This document shows positions 7,957 to 15,986 of a DNA stretch of 64,000 nt, one piece after another. A program made the position numbers and the translations under genes. A model generated the notes under the pieces. It saw only the letters and a list, made by a program, of their open reading frames with translations. It did not search any database and was not told the origin of the DNA. The first letter of the stretch is position 1, and the number at the start of each line of letters is the position of its first letter. Origin of the DNA: Clostridium_X cadaveris (GTDB lineage Bacteria; Bacillota; Clostridia; Clostridiales; Clostridiaceae); the NCBI RefSeq assembly GCF_039521325.1, contig NZ_BAAACD010000029.1. The stretch is one strand, 5' to 3'.

Positions 7957-9230
7957 AGGTAGTAATTATTGGTGCAGGATGGTCAGGATGTGCAGCAGCT
8001 ATTACAGCTAAAAAAGCTGGGGCAGATGTACTTCTATTTGAAAAAACAGATTTATTACTAGGTCTTGGTAATGTTGGTGGAATTATGAGAAACAATGGAA
8101 GATTTACAGCGGCAGAAGAACTGATTGCTTTAGGAGCTGGAGACTTAATTAATTTAACGGATAAGAATTCTAGGCATAAGAATGTAGATTTTCCAGGACA
8201 TAAACATGCAAGTCTGTATGATGTGAATATAATCGAAGCTGAAGTTAGAAAATATTTAGATAACTTAGGTGTGAAAATATTTACGGAAAAAAGAGTCAAT
8301 GATGTTGATATAGAGGAAAATAAAATAAAAGGTATAATATTAGCAGATGGTTCTTATGTAGATGGGGATATATATATAGAAACAACAGGATCTACAGGTC
8401 CTATGGGAAACTGTTTAAGATATGGGAATGGATGCTCAATGTGTATTTTAAGATGTCCTTCATTTGGACCAAGAATAAGTATAAGTGGAAGATGTAATAT
8501 AGAGGATATACAAGGAGAAAGAAAAGAAGACGAACTTGGTGCGTTTTCAGGTTCATGTAAATTAGCTAAAGAAAGTTTATCAGATGAAATAAGAGAAAAA
8601 TTAGATAATGAAGGAGTAGTAATATTAAATGTCCCAAAAGAAGATATAAATTATGATAAATTAAAGGGGAAAGTATGTCAGCAATATGCTTTGAAAGAAT
8701 TTGCGGAAAATATAATTCTTTTAGATACTGGGCATGCAAAATTAATGACAAGCTATTATCCATTAGAAAAACTAAGAAGAATTAAAGGATTGGAAAGAGC
8801 CAAATATATCGATCCATATGCAGGTAGTAAAGGGAATTCAATAAGATATCTATCAGTTGCTCCAAGAGGTAATGATATGAAAGTAAAGGGTATATATAAT
8901 TTATTTTGTGGTGGAGAAAAGTCAGGATTATTTGTTGGGCATACTGAAGCTATATGTACTGGATCATTGGCTGGACACAATGCAGTAAGGCAAGCTATGG
9001 GATTACCTTTGATGATATTGCCTAGAAGCCTTGCCATAGGTGATATTATTGCATATGCAAATGAAAAATTAGAAGATGAATTAGATAGAAAGACTAGATA
9101 TACATTTGCAGGAGCATCATATTTTAAGAGAATGCAAGAGAAAGGACTTTATACAACAAATGTAGATGAGATTAGAGATAGGGTATTAAGATTAAGATTA
9201 GATAATGTGTTCAATCAAGTATTAAGGTAG
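7953..9230 (+). CDS. FAD-dependent oxidoreductase, partner of the PyrK-like protein
   Basis: A 425-residue flavoprotein. The N-terminal dinucleotide-binding fold starts with IIGAGWSGCAAA, the acidic end of strand 2 is LLLFEK, and a GGIMRNNGRF segment resembles MnmG/GidA-like and succinate-dehydrogenase-like FAD proteins. A Cys cluster (NGCSMCILRC, about residues 158-167) may bind an Fe-S centre or act in redox. Further cysteines are at CKLA and CTGS. The start codon overlaps the stop of the upstream gene (ATGA), which indicates translational coupling and a two-subunit enzyme. The reaction is not known. An electron-bifurcating or NAD(P)H:acceptor oxidoreductase is possible but is inference. 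A hairpin terminator follows 23 bp downstream. Confidence 0.75.
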   Translation: MKVVIIGAGWSGCAAAITAKKAGADVLLFEKTDLLLGLGNVGGIMRNNGRFTAAEELIALGAGDLINLTDKNSRHKNVDFPGHKHASLYDVNIIEAEVRKYLDNLGVKIFTEKRVNDVDIEENKIKGIILADGSYVDGDIYIETTGSTGPMGNCLRYGNGCSMCILRCPSFGPRISISGRCNIEDIQGERKEDELGAFSGSCKLAKESLSDEIREKLDNEGVVILNVPKEDINYDKLKGKVCQQYALKEFAENIILLDTGHAKLMTSYYPLEKLRRIKGLERAKYIDPYAGSKGNSIRYLSVAPRGNDMKVKGIYNLFCGGEKSGLFVGHTEAICTGSLAGHNAVRQAMGLPLMILPRSLAIGDIIAYANEKLEDELDRKTRYTFAGASYFKRMQEKGLYTTNVDEIRDRVLRLRLDNVFNQVLR

Positions 9231-9252
9231 ATAAATGTGTTAAAAGTAGATG

Positions 9253-9287
9253 TAGCTCTGTATTCTATACAGGGCTATATTTATTTT
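9253..9287 (+). terminator. Rho-independent terminator after the flavoprotein pair
   Basis: A 10-bp stem, TAGCTCTGTA (9253-9262) with TACAGGGCTA (9268-9277, one G-U), has a 5-nt loop and is followed by a T-rich tail. Confidence 0.8.
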
Positions 9288-9418
9288 TAATAGTTTTTAT
9301 CTAATAATCAGTATTAGCTCTAAGAAACTTGTATTATGCACTATATCAAAGAAAAATTAAAGACTGTAAAATCCAAGCAAAGTATTATGCGTATAAGTCA
9401 ATAAGCCCATAAAACGAA

Positions 9419-9453
9419 GAAAATCGGAATAGCATAACACTACACCGATTTTC
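9419..9453 (-). terminator. Possible terminator downstream of the P-type ATPase gene
   Basis: A 9-bp inverted repeat (GAAAATCGG with CCGATTTTC) has a 17-nt loop. On the minus strand it is followed by a moderately T-rich tail, about 55 bp beyond the ATPase stop codon. Nothing else was recognised between 9292 and 9507. Confidence 0.45.
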
Positions 9454-9507
9454 CAGTAAATTGTTTTCTTAAGTCACTGCTTCCCATTAAGGGTGTTATT
9501 TTAGTCT

Positions 9508-12123
9508 TTAAGCGTCTTTTCTTCTCTTAAATATTTTTGCAATTTCATTTAGTACAAGAGGTGATATTGCAAATAATGAAACTATCATCCAATCGTTTAT
9601 AGTTAAGTCGAATACATCAAATACTGTTCTTAAGAAAGGAACAGTTATGATTATATCTTGTAAGAATACACCAATTATAATTGAGAATATTAAATACTTA
9701 TTAGTGAATAATCCAACTTGGAATATTGACTTTTTAGGGTGTCTTAAGTTTAGTGCATGGAACAATTGAGAAACACTTAAAACAACGAAAGCCATTGTTT
9801 GAGCATGTACTACACTGCCATATTTCTGTAATCCAATTTGATAAGCAATTAGTGTTAAAGCACCTATAAATATACCATTAATAACCATAAATACGCCATC
9901 ATGCTTGAATAAACTTTCCTTTGGATCTCTAGGCTTATTATCCATTACATTTTTATCACCAGGGTCAACTCCAAGAGATAATGCAGGTAGTGTATCTGTT
10001 ATAAGATTTACCCATAATATATGGATTGGTCTAAGTGGAGCATCCCATCCTAGTAGTATAGCAATAAATAATGCAAATATTTCTCCAAGGTTACAAGAAA
10101 GAAGGAAGATAATTGACTTCTTGATATTGTTAAAAATATTTCTACCTTCTTCTATAGCAGATACTATAGTAGAGAAATTATCATCAGTAAGAACCATGTC
10201 AGCAGCGCCTTTAGCAACGTCTGTTCCAGTGATACCCATTGCTACACCTATATCAGCTGTTTTTAATGATGGAGCATCATTTACACCATCACCAGTCATG
10301 GATACTATATTTCCTTTTGATTTAAAAGCTTTTACTATTTTAACTTTATGTTCAGGTGAAACTCTAGCGAATACTCTTAAATCATCTATTTTAGTGGATA
10401 ATTCGTCATCGCTAAGCTTGTCTAGCTCAGCTCCGGAAATAGTTTGAGATTCATTTTCTGCTATATTAAGTTCTTTTGCTATTGCAAATGCAGTCTTTTT
10501 ATGGTCTCCAGTTATCATTATAGTTTTTATTCCAGCATGTTTACATACTCCTATAGAGTCTTTAACTTCTAATCTTGGAGGGTCTATCATTCCAACAAGA
10601 CCTACAAATATAAGATCTTTTTCAAAATCATCTACAGTTCCAGAATATGAGGAAATTTCTTTGTAAGCAGCTCCTAAAACTCTTAAAGCTTCATCAGACA
10701 TTGAATTTGAGGCTTTCATTATTTCTTCCTCAAGATCTTCTGTCATAGGAACTATTTCGCCATTTATATAAGCTCCCTTACATATTTTTAATATATTATC
10801 TATAGCACCCTTAGTGTATACTCTGTAAGAATTATCGCCATAGTAGTTTACTGTAGACATAAGCTTTCTATCTGAGTCAAAAGGTGCTTCATTGCATCTC
10901 GCATGGTTTGATTGAAGAGATTCTTTAATAAGATCATATTTTGCGCCAGCTACTAATAAAGCTATTTCAGTAGGATCACCTGTTTGAGAAGCTTCAGAAT
11001 AAGTAGCATCATTACATAAAACTAAGTTTTCAAGAAGCATTTTTTCAGATGGATCATTTATATCTAAATCATCAATAGATTTTAAGTTTGAATTACTATA
11101 AAATTTAGTAACTGTCATTTTGTTTTGAGTAAGTGTTCCAGTTTTATCTGAACATACTACATTAACAGCACCTAAAGTTTCTACAGCTGGAAGTTTTCTT
11201 ACTATAGCATTTTCTTTAATCATTCTTTGAACTCCCATAGCAAGAACGATAGCAACTATAGCTGCTAGACCTTCAGGAATTGCAGCAACTGCAAGACTTA
11301 TAGCTGTTAATAGCATATCAAATATATCTTGTCCTTGAATTATACCAACTATAAACATTATTACACATATTGCTATAGCACCTATTCCTAAATACTTACC
11401 TAGTTCAGCTAACTTCTTTTGAAGAGGTGTCATTTCATTTTCTGTGTCATCAAGCATTTTTGCAATTTTACCTATTTGAGTGTTCATTCCAGTTTCTACA
11501 GCAATACCAATACCTCTTCCATAAGTTGCAAGGGTAGATGAGAAGGCCATATTGATTTGATCACCTAGAGGTACTTCTTCATCAGGGAAAGCTTTGCTTC
11601 CATCTTTTTCAGAAGGTACCGATTCACCAGTTAAGGCAGATTCCTCGATTTTTAAATTAGCAGTTTCAATAAGTCTAAGGTCTGCTGGAACATATCTACC
11701 AGCGTCTAAAATTATTATGTCTCCAGGAACCACTTCTTCAGAAGGTATTTCCTTTAATTCTCCATCTCTTTTAACTACTGCTTTAGGAGTGGATAGTTTC
11801 TTTAATGCCTCTAATGCTTTTTCGGCTTTAGATTCTTGAACTACTCCAACCACAGCATTTATAAGTACTACTATAAGAATTATGATTGCTTCATTATAAT
11901 CTTTCATAATAGCAGAAAGCACTGCGGCTCCTAGAAGAATATAAATCAATATATCATTTATTTGAGCAAAGAAAAGCTGTAATATTGTTTTTTTAGGCTT
12001 TGCTTTCAATTTATTAGCACCAAATTCATTTAAGCGTTTTGCTGCTTCTTCTGATGAGAGTCCTTCATTAAGATCTGTGTTTAATTGTTGAATAATTTCA
12101 TTGGATGTTTTTGAAAACCACAT
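9508..12123 (-). CDS. Cation-exporting P-type ATPase (Ca2+/Mn2+ type, P2)
   Basis: An 871-residue membrane ATPase of the SERCA/PMCA-like bacterial group. In order: N-terminal cation-ATPase domain; helices near 55-100; actuator loop with TGES at 165-168; helix 4 with PEGL at 283-286; phosphorylation site DKTGTLT with Asp326; nucleotide domain with KGA and TGD motifs; hinge TGDGVNDAP; and about six C-terminal helices. The NLITD motif in helix 6 fits Ca2+ pumps. It lies under a yybP-ykoY manganese riboswitch, as does the lactococcal P-type pump gene yoaB, so Mn2+ export is at least as likely as Ca2+ export. AAGGAG precedes the ATG. The length is normal and the gene is intact. Confidence 0.93.
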   Translation of the reverse strand: MWFSKTSNEIIQQLNTDLNEGLSSEEAAKRLNEFGANKLKAKPKKTILQLFFAQINDILIYILLGAAVLSAIMKDYNEAIIILIVVLINAVVGVVQESKAEKALEALKKLSTPKAVVKRDGELKEIPSEEVVPGDIIILDAGRYVPADLRLIETANLKIEESALTGESVPSEKDGSKAFPDEEVPLGDQINMAFSSTLATYGRGIGIAVETGMNTQIGKIAKMLDDTENEMTPLQKKLAELGKYLGIGAIAICVIMFIVGIIQGQDIFDMLLTAISLAVAAIPEGLAAIVAIVLAMGVQRMIKENAIVRKLPAVETLGAVNVVCSDKTGTLTQNKMTVTKFYSNSNLKSIDDLDINDPSEKMLLENLVLCNDATYSEASQTGDPTEIALLVAGAKYDLIKESLQSNHARCNEAPFDSDRKLMSTVNYYGDNSYRVYTKGAIDNILKICKGAYINGEIVPMTEDLEEEIMKASNSMSDEALRVLGAAYKEISSYSGTVDDFEKDLIFVGLVGMIDPPRLEVKDSIGVCKHAGIKTIMITGDHKKTAFAIAKELNIAENESQTISGAELDKLSDDELSTKIDDLRVFARVSPEHKVKIVKAFKSKGNIVSMTGDGVNDAPSLKTADIGVAMGITGTDVAKGAADMVLTDDNFSTIVSAIEEGRNIFNNIKKSIIFLLSCNLGEIFALFIAILLGWDAPLRPIHILWVNLITDTLPALSLGVDPGDKNVMDNKPRDPKESLFKHDGVFMVINGIFIGALTLIAYQIGLQKYGSVVHAQTMAFVVLSVSQLFHALNLRHPKKSIFQVGLFTNKYLIFSIIIGVFLQDIIITVPFLRTVFDVFDLTINDWMIVSLFAISPLVLNEIAKIFKRRKDA

Positions 12124-12164
12124 AGTTAAACTCCTTTCGTAACTTTCATAGGCTAAAATATTAT

Positions 12165-12224
12165 GTATATATAAATAAAAGACTTACGTATAACTTGAAC
12201 TTGTCCTTGTTATACATAAGTCTT
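12165..12224 (-). terminator. Expression-platform terminator of the Mn riboswitch
   Basis: On the minus strand a 16-bp stem (12224-12209 with 12194-12179, one G-U) is followed by a TTTATTTATAT-type tail. Its 5' arm includes CTTATG (12220-12215), which is also the 3' strand of aptamer helix P1. Ligand-stabilised P1 would therefore block the terminator, giving an ON switch. Confidence 0.85.
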
Positions 12225-12309
12225 ACTATTTCATACAAAACCAGATGAATATAATACATCGTGTGTTGGCAATGTAACAGAATACAATTCTGTAAGTTAC
12301 TCCCTTATG
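12215..12309 (-). promoter_or_regulatory. yybP-ykoY manganese riboswitch
   Basis: The minus-strand leader begins CATAAGGGAGTAAC and ends GTAAGACTTATG, so P1 is CATAAG/CTTATG (12309-12304 with 12220-12215). The conserved GGGAGTA after P1, an internal ACAGAA/TTCTGT helix, a GCCAACAC segment and a CTGGTT segment match the yybP-ykoY class. This class senses Mn2+ and typically controls Mn exporters. It sits between a consensus promoter and the P-type ATPase gene and overlaps the terminator arm. No ligand test is possible here; the assignment is by pattern. Confidence 0.85.
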
Positions 12310-12334
12310 AAAAAAATATTCACTTATTAATATT

Positions 12335-12363
12335 AGTATATTTATATTAGCAACAAATGTCAA
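12335..12363 (-). promoter_or_regulatory. Consensus sigma-A promoter for the riboswitch/ATPase transcript
   Basis: The minus strand has TTGACA (12363-12358), a 17-bp spacer and TATACT (12340-12335). Transcription would start near 12328, about 20 nt before the riboswitch. It begins within 10 bp of the end of the chromate transporter gene upstream. Confidence 0.85.
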
Positions 12364-12369
12364 GAAAAA

Positions 12370-12897
12370 TTATACACTATAAAGTAAAATGCCACAGACA
12401 GCTGCAATACAAATAATAAGAATAGGGTGAATTTTACTCTTTAAACTTAAAAGCAATATAAAAGCTCCAATTATAACGGATTTAACATCTAAATAGGAAT
12501 CTTTAGCTAGGGATAAAAATGCGCTTATTATAAGTCCTATAAGAGCTGGCCTCATGCCTAACAGTGCTGATTTCAGCAATTCAGAATTTTTAAATTTAAT
12601 TATATATTTTGTGGCTATGGAAACGAGAATGAATGAAAAGAAAATAACACCTAAGGTTGCAAATATACTTCCTAAAACTCCATTTATTTTGTATCCTACG
12701 AAAGTTGCTGAATTTATAGCAATAGGACCAGGAGTCATTTGAGAGATTCCTATAATATCTATAAATTCTGAGCTGTTTATCCAATTATTATTATTAACTA
12801 TTTCACGCTCTATAAGTGGAAGCATAGCATAACCGCCACCAAAACTAAAAGCACCTATCTTTAAAAAGGCTAAAAAAAGTTCTATAAGCTGTTTCAT
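12370..12897 (-). CDS. Chromate transporter, short-chain subunit (second of pair)
   Basis: A 175-residue membrane protein of the ChrA family short form. The GAFSFGGGYAMLPLIEREIV motif and TPGPIAINSATFVGY are characteristic, and about five hydrophobic segments are present. Short ChrA proteins occur as tandem pairs, each equal to half of a long ChrA, and probably work as heterodimers. The start overlaps the stop of the partner by one base (TAATG). Family members export chromate or transport other oxyanions such as sulfate; the substrate here is unknown. The 3' end lies next to the promoter of the P-type ATPase, with no terminator between them. Confidence 0.9.
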   Translation of the reverse strand: MKQLIELFLAFLKIGAFSFGGGYAMLPLIEREIVNNNNWINSSEFIDIIGISQMTPGPIAINSATFVGYKINGVLGSIFATLGVIFFSFILVSIATKYIIKFKNSELLKSALLGMRPALIGLIISAFLSLAKDSYLDVKSVIIGAFILLLSLKSKIHPILIICIAAVCGILLYSV

Positions 12898-13433
12898 TAC
12901 TCAACCACCTTTCTAAAAGATATTATTCCATATACTGCTGAAACTAAGATAACTATTATGGGATGAATATTAAATAAAGATATTGCAATAACAGAAGCAA
13001 TTACTATAATTATGTTTCGAGTGTTTTTTTCTACTGATTTAGATAAGCTTTGTACGGCTATAAGTACAAGGACAGGAACAGCTGCTCCTATTCCAAGAAA
13101 GGCTTTGTTTATTATTTCATAATCTCTAAACTGCATGAAGAATGCAGCTATTATAAGTATTATAAAGAAAGAAGGCAGTATAGTGCCAAGAAGGGCAACC
13201 ACAGCTCCTTTAAATCCGCTTATTTTATAACCAATAAAGATAGACGTGTTTACTGCCATAGCGCCAGGAAAGCTTTGAGAAATTACGATTATATCGGTGA
13301 ATTCATCTTTTCCTATCCAATGTTTCGATGATACCACTTCTCTTTCGATAAGAGGAATCATCGCATATCCACCACCAAAAGTAAATGCACCTATTTTAAA
13401 AAATGTAAAAAACATTTCAATAAGATTTTTCAT
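12897..13433 (-). CDS. Chromate transporter, short-chain subunit (first of pair)
   Basis: A 178-residue membrane protein homologous to the next gene, with GAFTFGGGYAMIPLIEREVV near the N-terminus, FPGAMAVNTSIFIGY, and about five hydrophobic helices. ATG 13433 is used because AAGGAG lies at the right distance. The in-frame GTG at 13442 overlaps that site and would be too close. It is the first gene of a two-gene unit separated from nadE by a strong hairpin. Confidence 0.9.
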   Translation of the reverse strand: MKNLIEMFFTFFKIGAFTFGGGYAMIPLIEREVVSSKHWIGKDEFTDIIVISQSFPGAMAVNTSIFIGYKISGFKGAVVALLGTILPSFFIILIIAAFFMQFRDYEIINKAFLGIGAAVPVLVLIAVQSLSKSVEKNTRNIIIVIASVIAISLFNIHPIIVILVSAVYGIISFRKVVE

Positions 13434-13469
13434 TATTAACACTCCTTATATAATTTCATCAATATCAAT

Positions 13470-13514
13470 AAAAATCTGCCTCTTGATCAATTAAGAAAAT
13501 GGAGGCAGATTTTT
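13470..13514. terminator. Terminator between nadE and the chromate transporter pair
   Basis: A 12-13 bp inverted repeat (AAAATCTGCCTC with GAGGCAGATTTT) has a 19-nt loop and runs of A and T on either side. It lies just after the nadE stop codon and ends that minus-strand transcript. Confidence 0.85.
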
Positions 13515-13520
13515 ATAAAT

Positions 13521-15431
13521 TTATTTTAAGAAACTTTCATAACTTGCATCTGATGGCATTCTCCAGTCTCCACGTGGGGAAAGGCTTATAGAACCAACCT
13601 TTGGACCATCAGGAAGGGTAGAACGCTTAAACTGCTGAGTGAAAAATCTCTTTATAAATTTAATAAGCCACTTTTCAATGGTTTCTTCATCATATATATC
13701 TTTAAATGCCACTTTAGCTAAAAATAAAAGTTTATCATAAGAAGCACCTTCTTTTATAAAATGATATAGGAAGAAATCATGTAGCTCATAAGGTCCAACT
13801 ATATCCTCAGTTTTTTGAGCTATATTTCCATTTTCATCTTTAGGGAGAAGCTCAGGACTTACTGGTGTATCTAATATATCTTTTAAAATATACGAAATTT
13901 CAGATGATACTTCATGATCAGCAACATAATCTACTAAATATCTAACCAAAGTTTTAGGAATAGAGCAATTTACAGAGTACATAGACATATGATCTCCATT
14001 GAAAGTAGCCCATCCAAGAGCAAGTTCTGATAAATCACCAGTTCCTATTGTTAAACCGCCTATTTTGTTAGATATATCCATTAAAATTTGAGTTCTTTCT
14101 CTAGCCTGAACATTTTCGTACGTAACATCATGAATTGATGGATCATGACCTATATCTTGGAAGTGCTTTAAGGCTGCTTCAACTATATTTATTTCTCTAA
14201 AAGAACATCCAAATTCTTTGCATAAATTTACAGCATTATGATATGTCCTATCAGTAGTACCGAAACCAGGAAGAGTTATTGTTGTTATATTTTTTCTTGG
14301 AATATTTAATAAATCAAAAGTTTTTATAACTACTAATAGGGCAAGAGTGGAGTCTAAGCCTCCAGAAATTCCAATTACTGCTTTATCTATATGAGTATGT
14401 GTAAGTCGCTTTGCTAAAGCGTTGCATTGAATACTGAATATTTCTTTGCATCTCTCTTCACGTTCTTCTTCGTTTGATGGAACAAATGGAAGAGGATCTA
14501 CATATCTGTCAAATTCACCATAAGAGTCATTAGAAAAATTAAAGTTTATGATTTTTGCTGAGAAGTCTTTTATCAACTTAGCACTATCTCTAAAGGTAAC
14601 ATTTTTTACTCTTTCCATCTCTAGTTTTTCTAGGTCTATTACAGAACATATGACTTCATTTTCTCTTTGAAATCTTTTATTTTCCTTAATTATAGAACCA
14701 TTTTCTAATACCGACAAATAGCCGCTAAATAGTACATCGGTTGTTGATTCAAACACTCCAGCAGAAGCATATATGTATGCGCTTATGGTTTTAGCACTCT
14801 GGCTTTTTAACAGGCTTTTCCTATAACCTTGCTTACTTACAAGTTCATTTGAAGCAGATAAATTTCCAATAACGTTAGCACCGCTTAAAGTCAAATAAGA
14901 ACTTGGCGATATAGGAGCCCATAAATCTTCGCAAGTTTCAAAAGATAACTTTAATGCTCCATCTGAGAAAATTAAATTGGTTCCAAAAGGTATGTCGTTT
15001 TGAAAGCCTAAATTTAAGTAAGAATTTTTTATATTTATTCCTTCAGTAAACCACCTTTTTTCATAGAATTCTGAGTAGTTAGGAAGATAAGATTTTGGCA
15101 TTATTCCTAATATAGAGCCGTTAAATATTATAACTGCACAATTGTACATAGTATAATCATCAATTATAGGACAACCTACTGCTATTACCATATCTAAATT
15201 CTCAGAGTAATGGCATAAATCTTTTAAACCATTTAGAGATTTAGATATAAGAGTAGTTTGATTGAAAAGATCGCCACAACTATAAGAAGTTATAGAAAGT
15301 TCAGGAAACACTAAGACTTTACAACTTTCTTTCTTTGCTTCATTAATGCAATGCTTTATATTTTTTATATTTTCATCGATATTTGCTATTGTAGTTACAG
15401 GACATGCTGCTCCAACTTTTACGTATTTCAT
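13521..15431 (-). CDS. nadE: Glutamine-dependent NAD+ synthetase
   Basis: A 636-residue two-domain enzyme that amidates nicotinic acid adenine dinucleotide, the last step of NAD synthesis, with ammonia from glutamine. The N-terminal nitrilase domain (about 1-270) has the Glu in FPELSITSY, the Lys in PKSYLPNY and the nucleophile Cys in SFETCEDLW. The C-terminal synthetase domain has the ATP-pyrophosphatase loop GISGGLDST and the TGDLSELALGWATFNGDH segment. The length matches the long glutaminase-fused form. GAGGTG precedes the ATG. It is a single gene, divergent from the purine operon. Confidence 0.95.
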   Translation of the reverse strand: MKYVKVGAACPVTTIANIDENIKNIKHCINEAKKESCKVLVFPELSITSYSCGDLFNQTTLISKSLNGLKDLCHYSENLDMVIAVGCPIIDDYTMYNCAVIIFNGSILGIMPKSYLPNYSEFYEKRWFTEGINIKNSYLNLGFQNDIPFGTNLIFSDGALKLSFETCEDLWAPISPSSYLTLSGANVIGNLSASNELVSKQGYRKSLLKSQSAKTISAYIYASAGVFESTTDVLFSGYLSVLENGSIIKENKRFQRENEVICSVIDLEKLEMERVKNVTFRDSAKLIKDFSAKIINFNFSNDSYGEFDRYVDPLPFVPSNEEEREERCKEIFSIQCNALAKRLTHTHIDKAVIGISGGLDSTLALLVVIKTFDLLNIPRKNITTITLPGFGTTDRTYHNAVNLCKEFGCSFREINIVEAALKHFQDIGHDPSIHDVTYENVQARERTQILMDISNKIGGLTIGTGDLSELALGWATFNGDHMSMYSVNCSIPKTLVRYLVDYVADHEVSSEISYILKDILDTPVSPELLPKDENGNIAQKTEDIVGPYELHDFFLYHFIKEGASYDKLLFLAKVAFKDIYDEETIEKWLIKFIKRFFTQQFKRSTLPDGPKVGSISLSPRGDWRMPSDASYESFLK

Positions 15432-15559
15432 AAAATCACCTCAACTATTAATAAATGTCTACTTTAGTTTGTGTATATAATCTTATTTTATTATATAATT
15501 AACTGTATAAAAAGTGAAACATAGTTAATATAAAATATAATATTCAATAAACTAGAAAA

Positions 15560-15694
15560 TTAATTTTATAGTACATTTTATAAGAAAGGAATAAATCTCT
15601 ATATATGAGGATAAAATAATAATAGCCTTAATGGCTACGTAGGGATATTTATTTTATTCTTTGCTGCTATAATTTAATTAGCAGCGTTTTTTTG
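15560..15694 (+). ncRNA. Candidate short transcript ending in a strong terminator, upstream of the purine promoter
   Basis: In 15560-15694 there are possible -10 hexamers (TATAGT, TATAAG), a hairpin TAGCC/GGCTA, an approximate pairing of 15595-15603 with TAGGGATATTTA, and then GCTGCTA (15663-15669) with TAGCAGC (15679-15685) followed by seven T (15687-15693). The purine promoter lies downstream of this terminator, so the element would be a separate small RNA or an upstream attenuated leader. I do not recognise a known riboswitch class here. Confidence 0.4.
15663..15693 (+). terminator. Terminator upstream of the purine operon promoter
   Basis: A 7-bp GC-containing stem with a 9-nt loop is followed immediately by GTTTTTTT. 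No plus-strand protein gene lies before it. Confidence 0.7.
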
Positions 15695-15702
15695 TACAAA
15701 TT

Positions 15703-15775
15703 ACGAAGTAATGAAAGAAATTTAAAACATATAATTCGTATATGTACGAATTATATGTTAAAAAAACGAAATAAT
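15703..15775 (+). promoter_or_regulatory. Cluster of four ACGAA-type repeats (putative PurR boxes)
   Basis: ACGAAGTAAT (15703), the inverted ATAATTCGT (15731-15739), ACGAATTATA (15746) and ACGAAATAAT (15766) form four related copies. The middle two make a perfect 15-bp inverted repeat (15726-15740 with 15745-15759, 4-nt spacer). The cluster abuts the TTGACA of the purine promoter. Gram-positive PurR binds paired inverted CGAA-containing boxes upstream of pur genes, so this is a likely operator. The exact clostridial consensus was not checked. Confidence 0.55.
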
Positions 15776-15776
15776 G

Positions 15777-15805
15777 TTGACAAATATTCTGCAGAATGGT
15801 ATTTT
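15777..15805 (+). promoter_or_regulatory. Promoter of the purine operon
   Basis: TTGACA (15777-15782), a 17-bp spacer and TATTTT (15800-15805). Predicted start near 15812, just before riboswitch helix P1. The -35 is perfect and the -10 weak. Confidence 0.65.
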
Positions 15806-15820
15806 GAAGATAAAGAAATT

Positions 15821-15895
15821 AATATCTATATAATTCTCATAATAAGGTTGAGAAGTTTCTACGAGGGAACCGTAAATTTCCTATCTATGGATATT
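15821..15895 (+). promoter_or_regulatory. Guanine-class purine riboswitch
   Basis: P1 is AATATCTATA (15821-15830) with TATGGATATT (15886-15895). P2 is TTCTCA/TGAGAA with an AATAAGG loop. The conserved GTTTCTAC junction and the CCGTAAA loop of P3 are present. The base just before the 3' strand of P1 is C (C74), which predicts guanine/hypoxanthine rather than adenine. The usual C-G pair closing P3 is replaced by G and A, and the usual A before C74 is U, so the core is slightly unusual. It precedes a terminator and the pur genes. Confidence 0.88.
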
Positions 15896-15920
15896 CTATG
15901 GGGTAAGTTTGATGTGCTTT

Positions 15921-15954
15921 AACCAAGGGATACCATATCTCTTGGTTATTTTTT
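15921..15954 (+). terminator. Purine riboswitch expression-platform terminator
   Basis: A 12-bp stem (15921-15932 with 15936-15947, one G-U) has a CCA loop and is followed by ATTTTTT, 33 bp before purL. Guanine binding upstream should favour this terminator and shut the operon. Confidence 0.9.
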
Positions 15955-15986
15955 ATGAATTTTATAAGTTGGGAAGGTAGGTAAGT

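Noticed and set aside
12179..12224. Simple terminator of the chromate transporter genes
   Set aside because: It lies downstream of its own promoter and shares a strand with the yybP-ykoY P1 helix, so it is the riboswitch expression platform.
13050..13494. Plus-strand frames over the chromate transporter genes
   Set aside because: Antisense shadows of the membrane-protein codons with no ribosome sites or recognisable domains.
15692..15922. A 76-codon open frame upstream of purL
   Set aside because: It runs through the ACGAA repeats, the promoter and the whole guanine riboswitch and has no ribosome site, so it is a chance frame over regulatory RNA.
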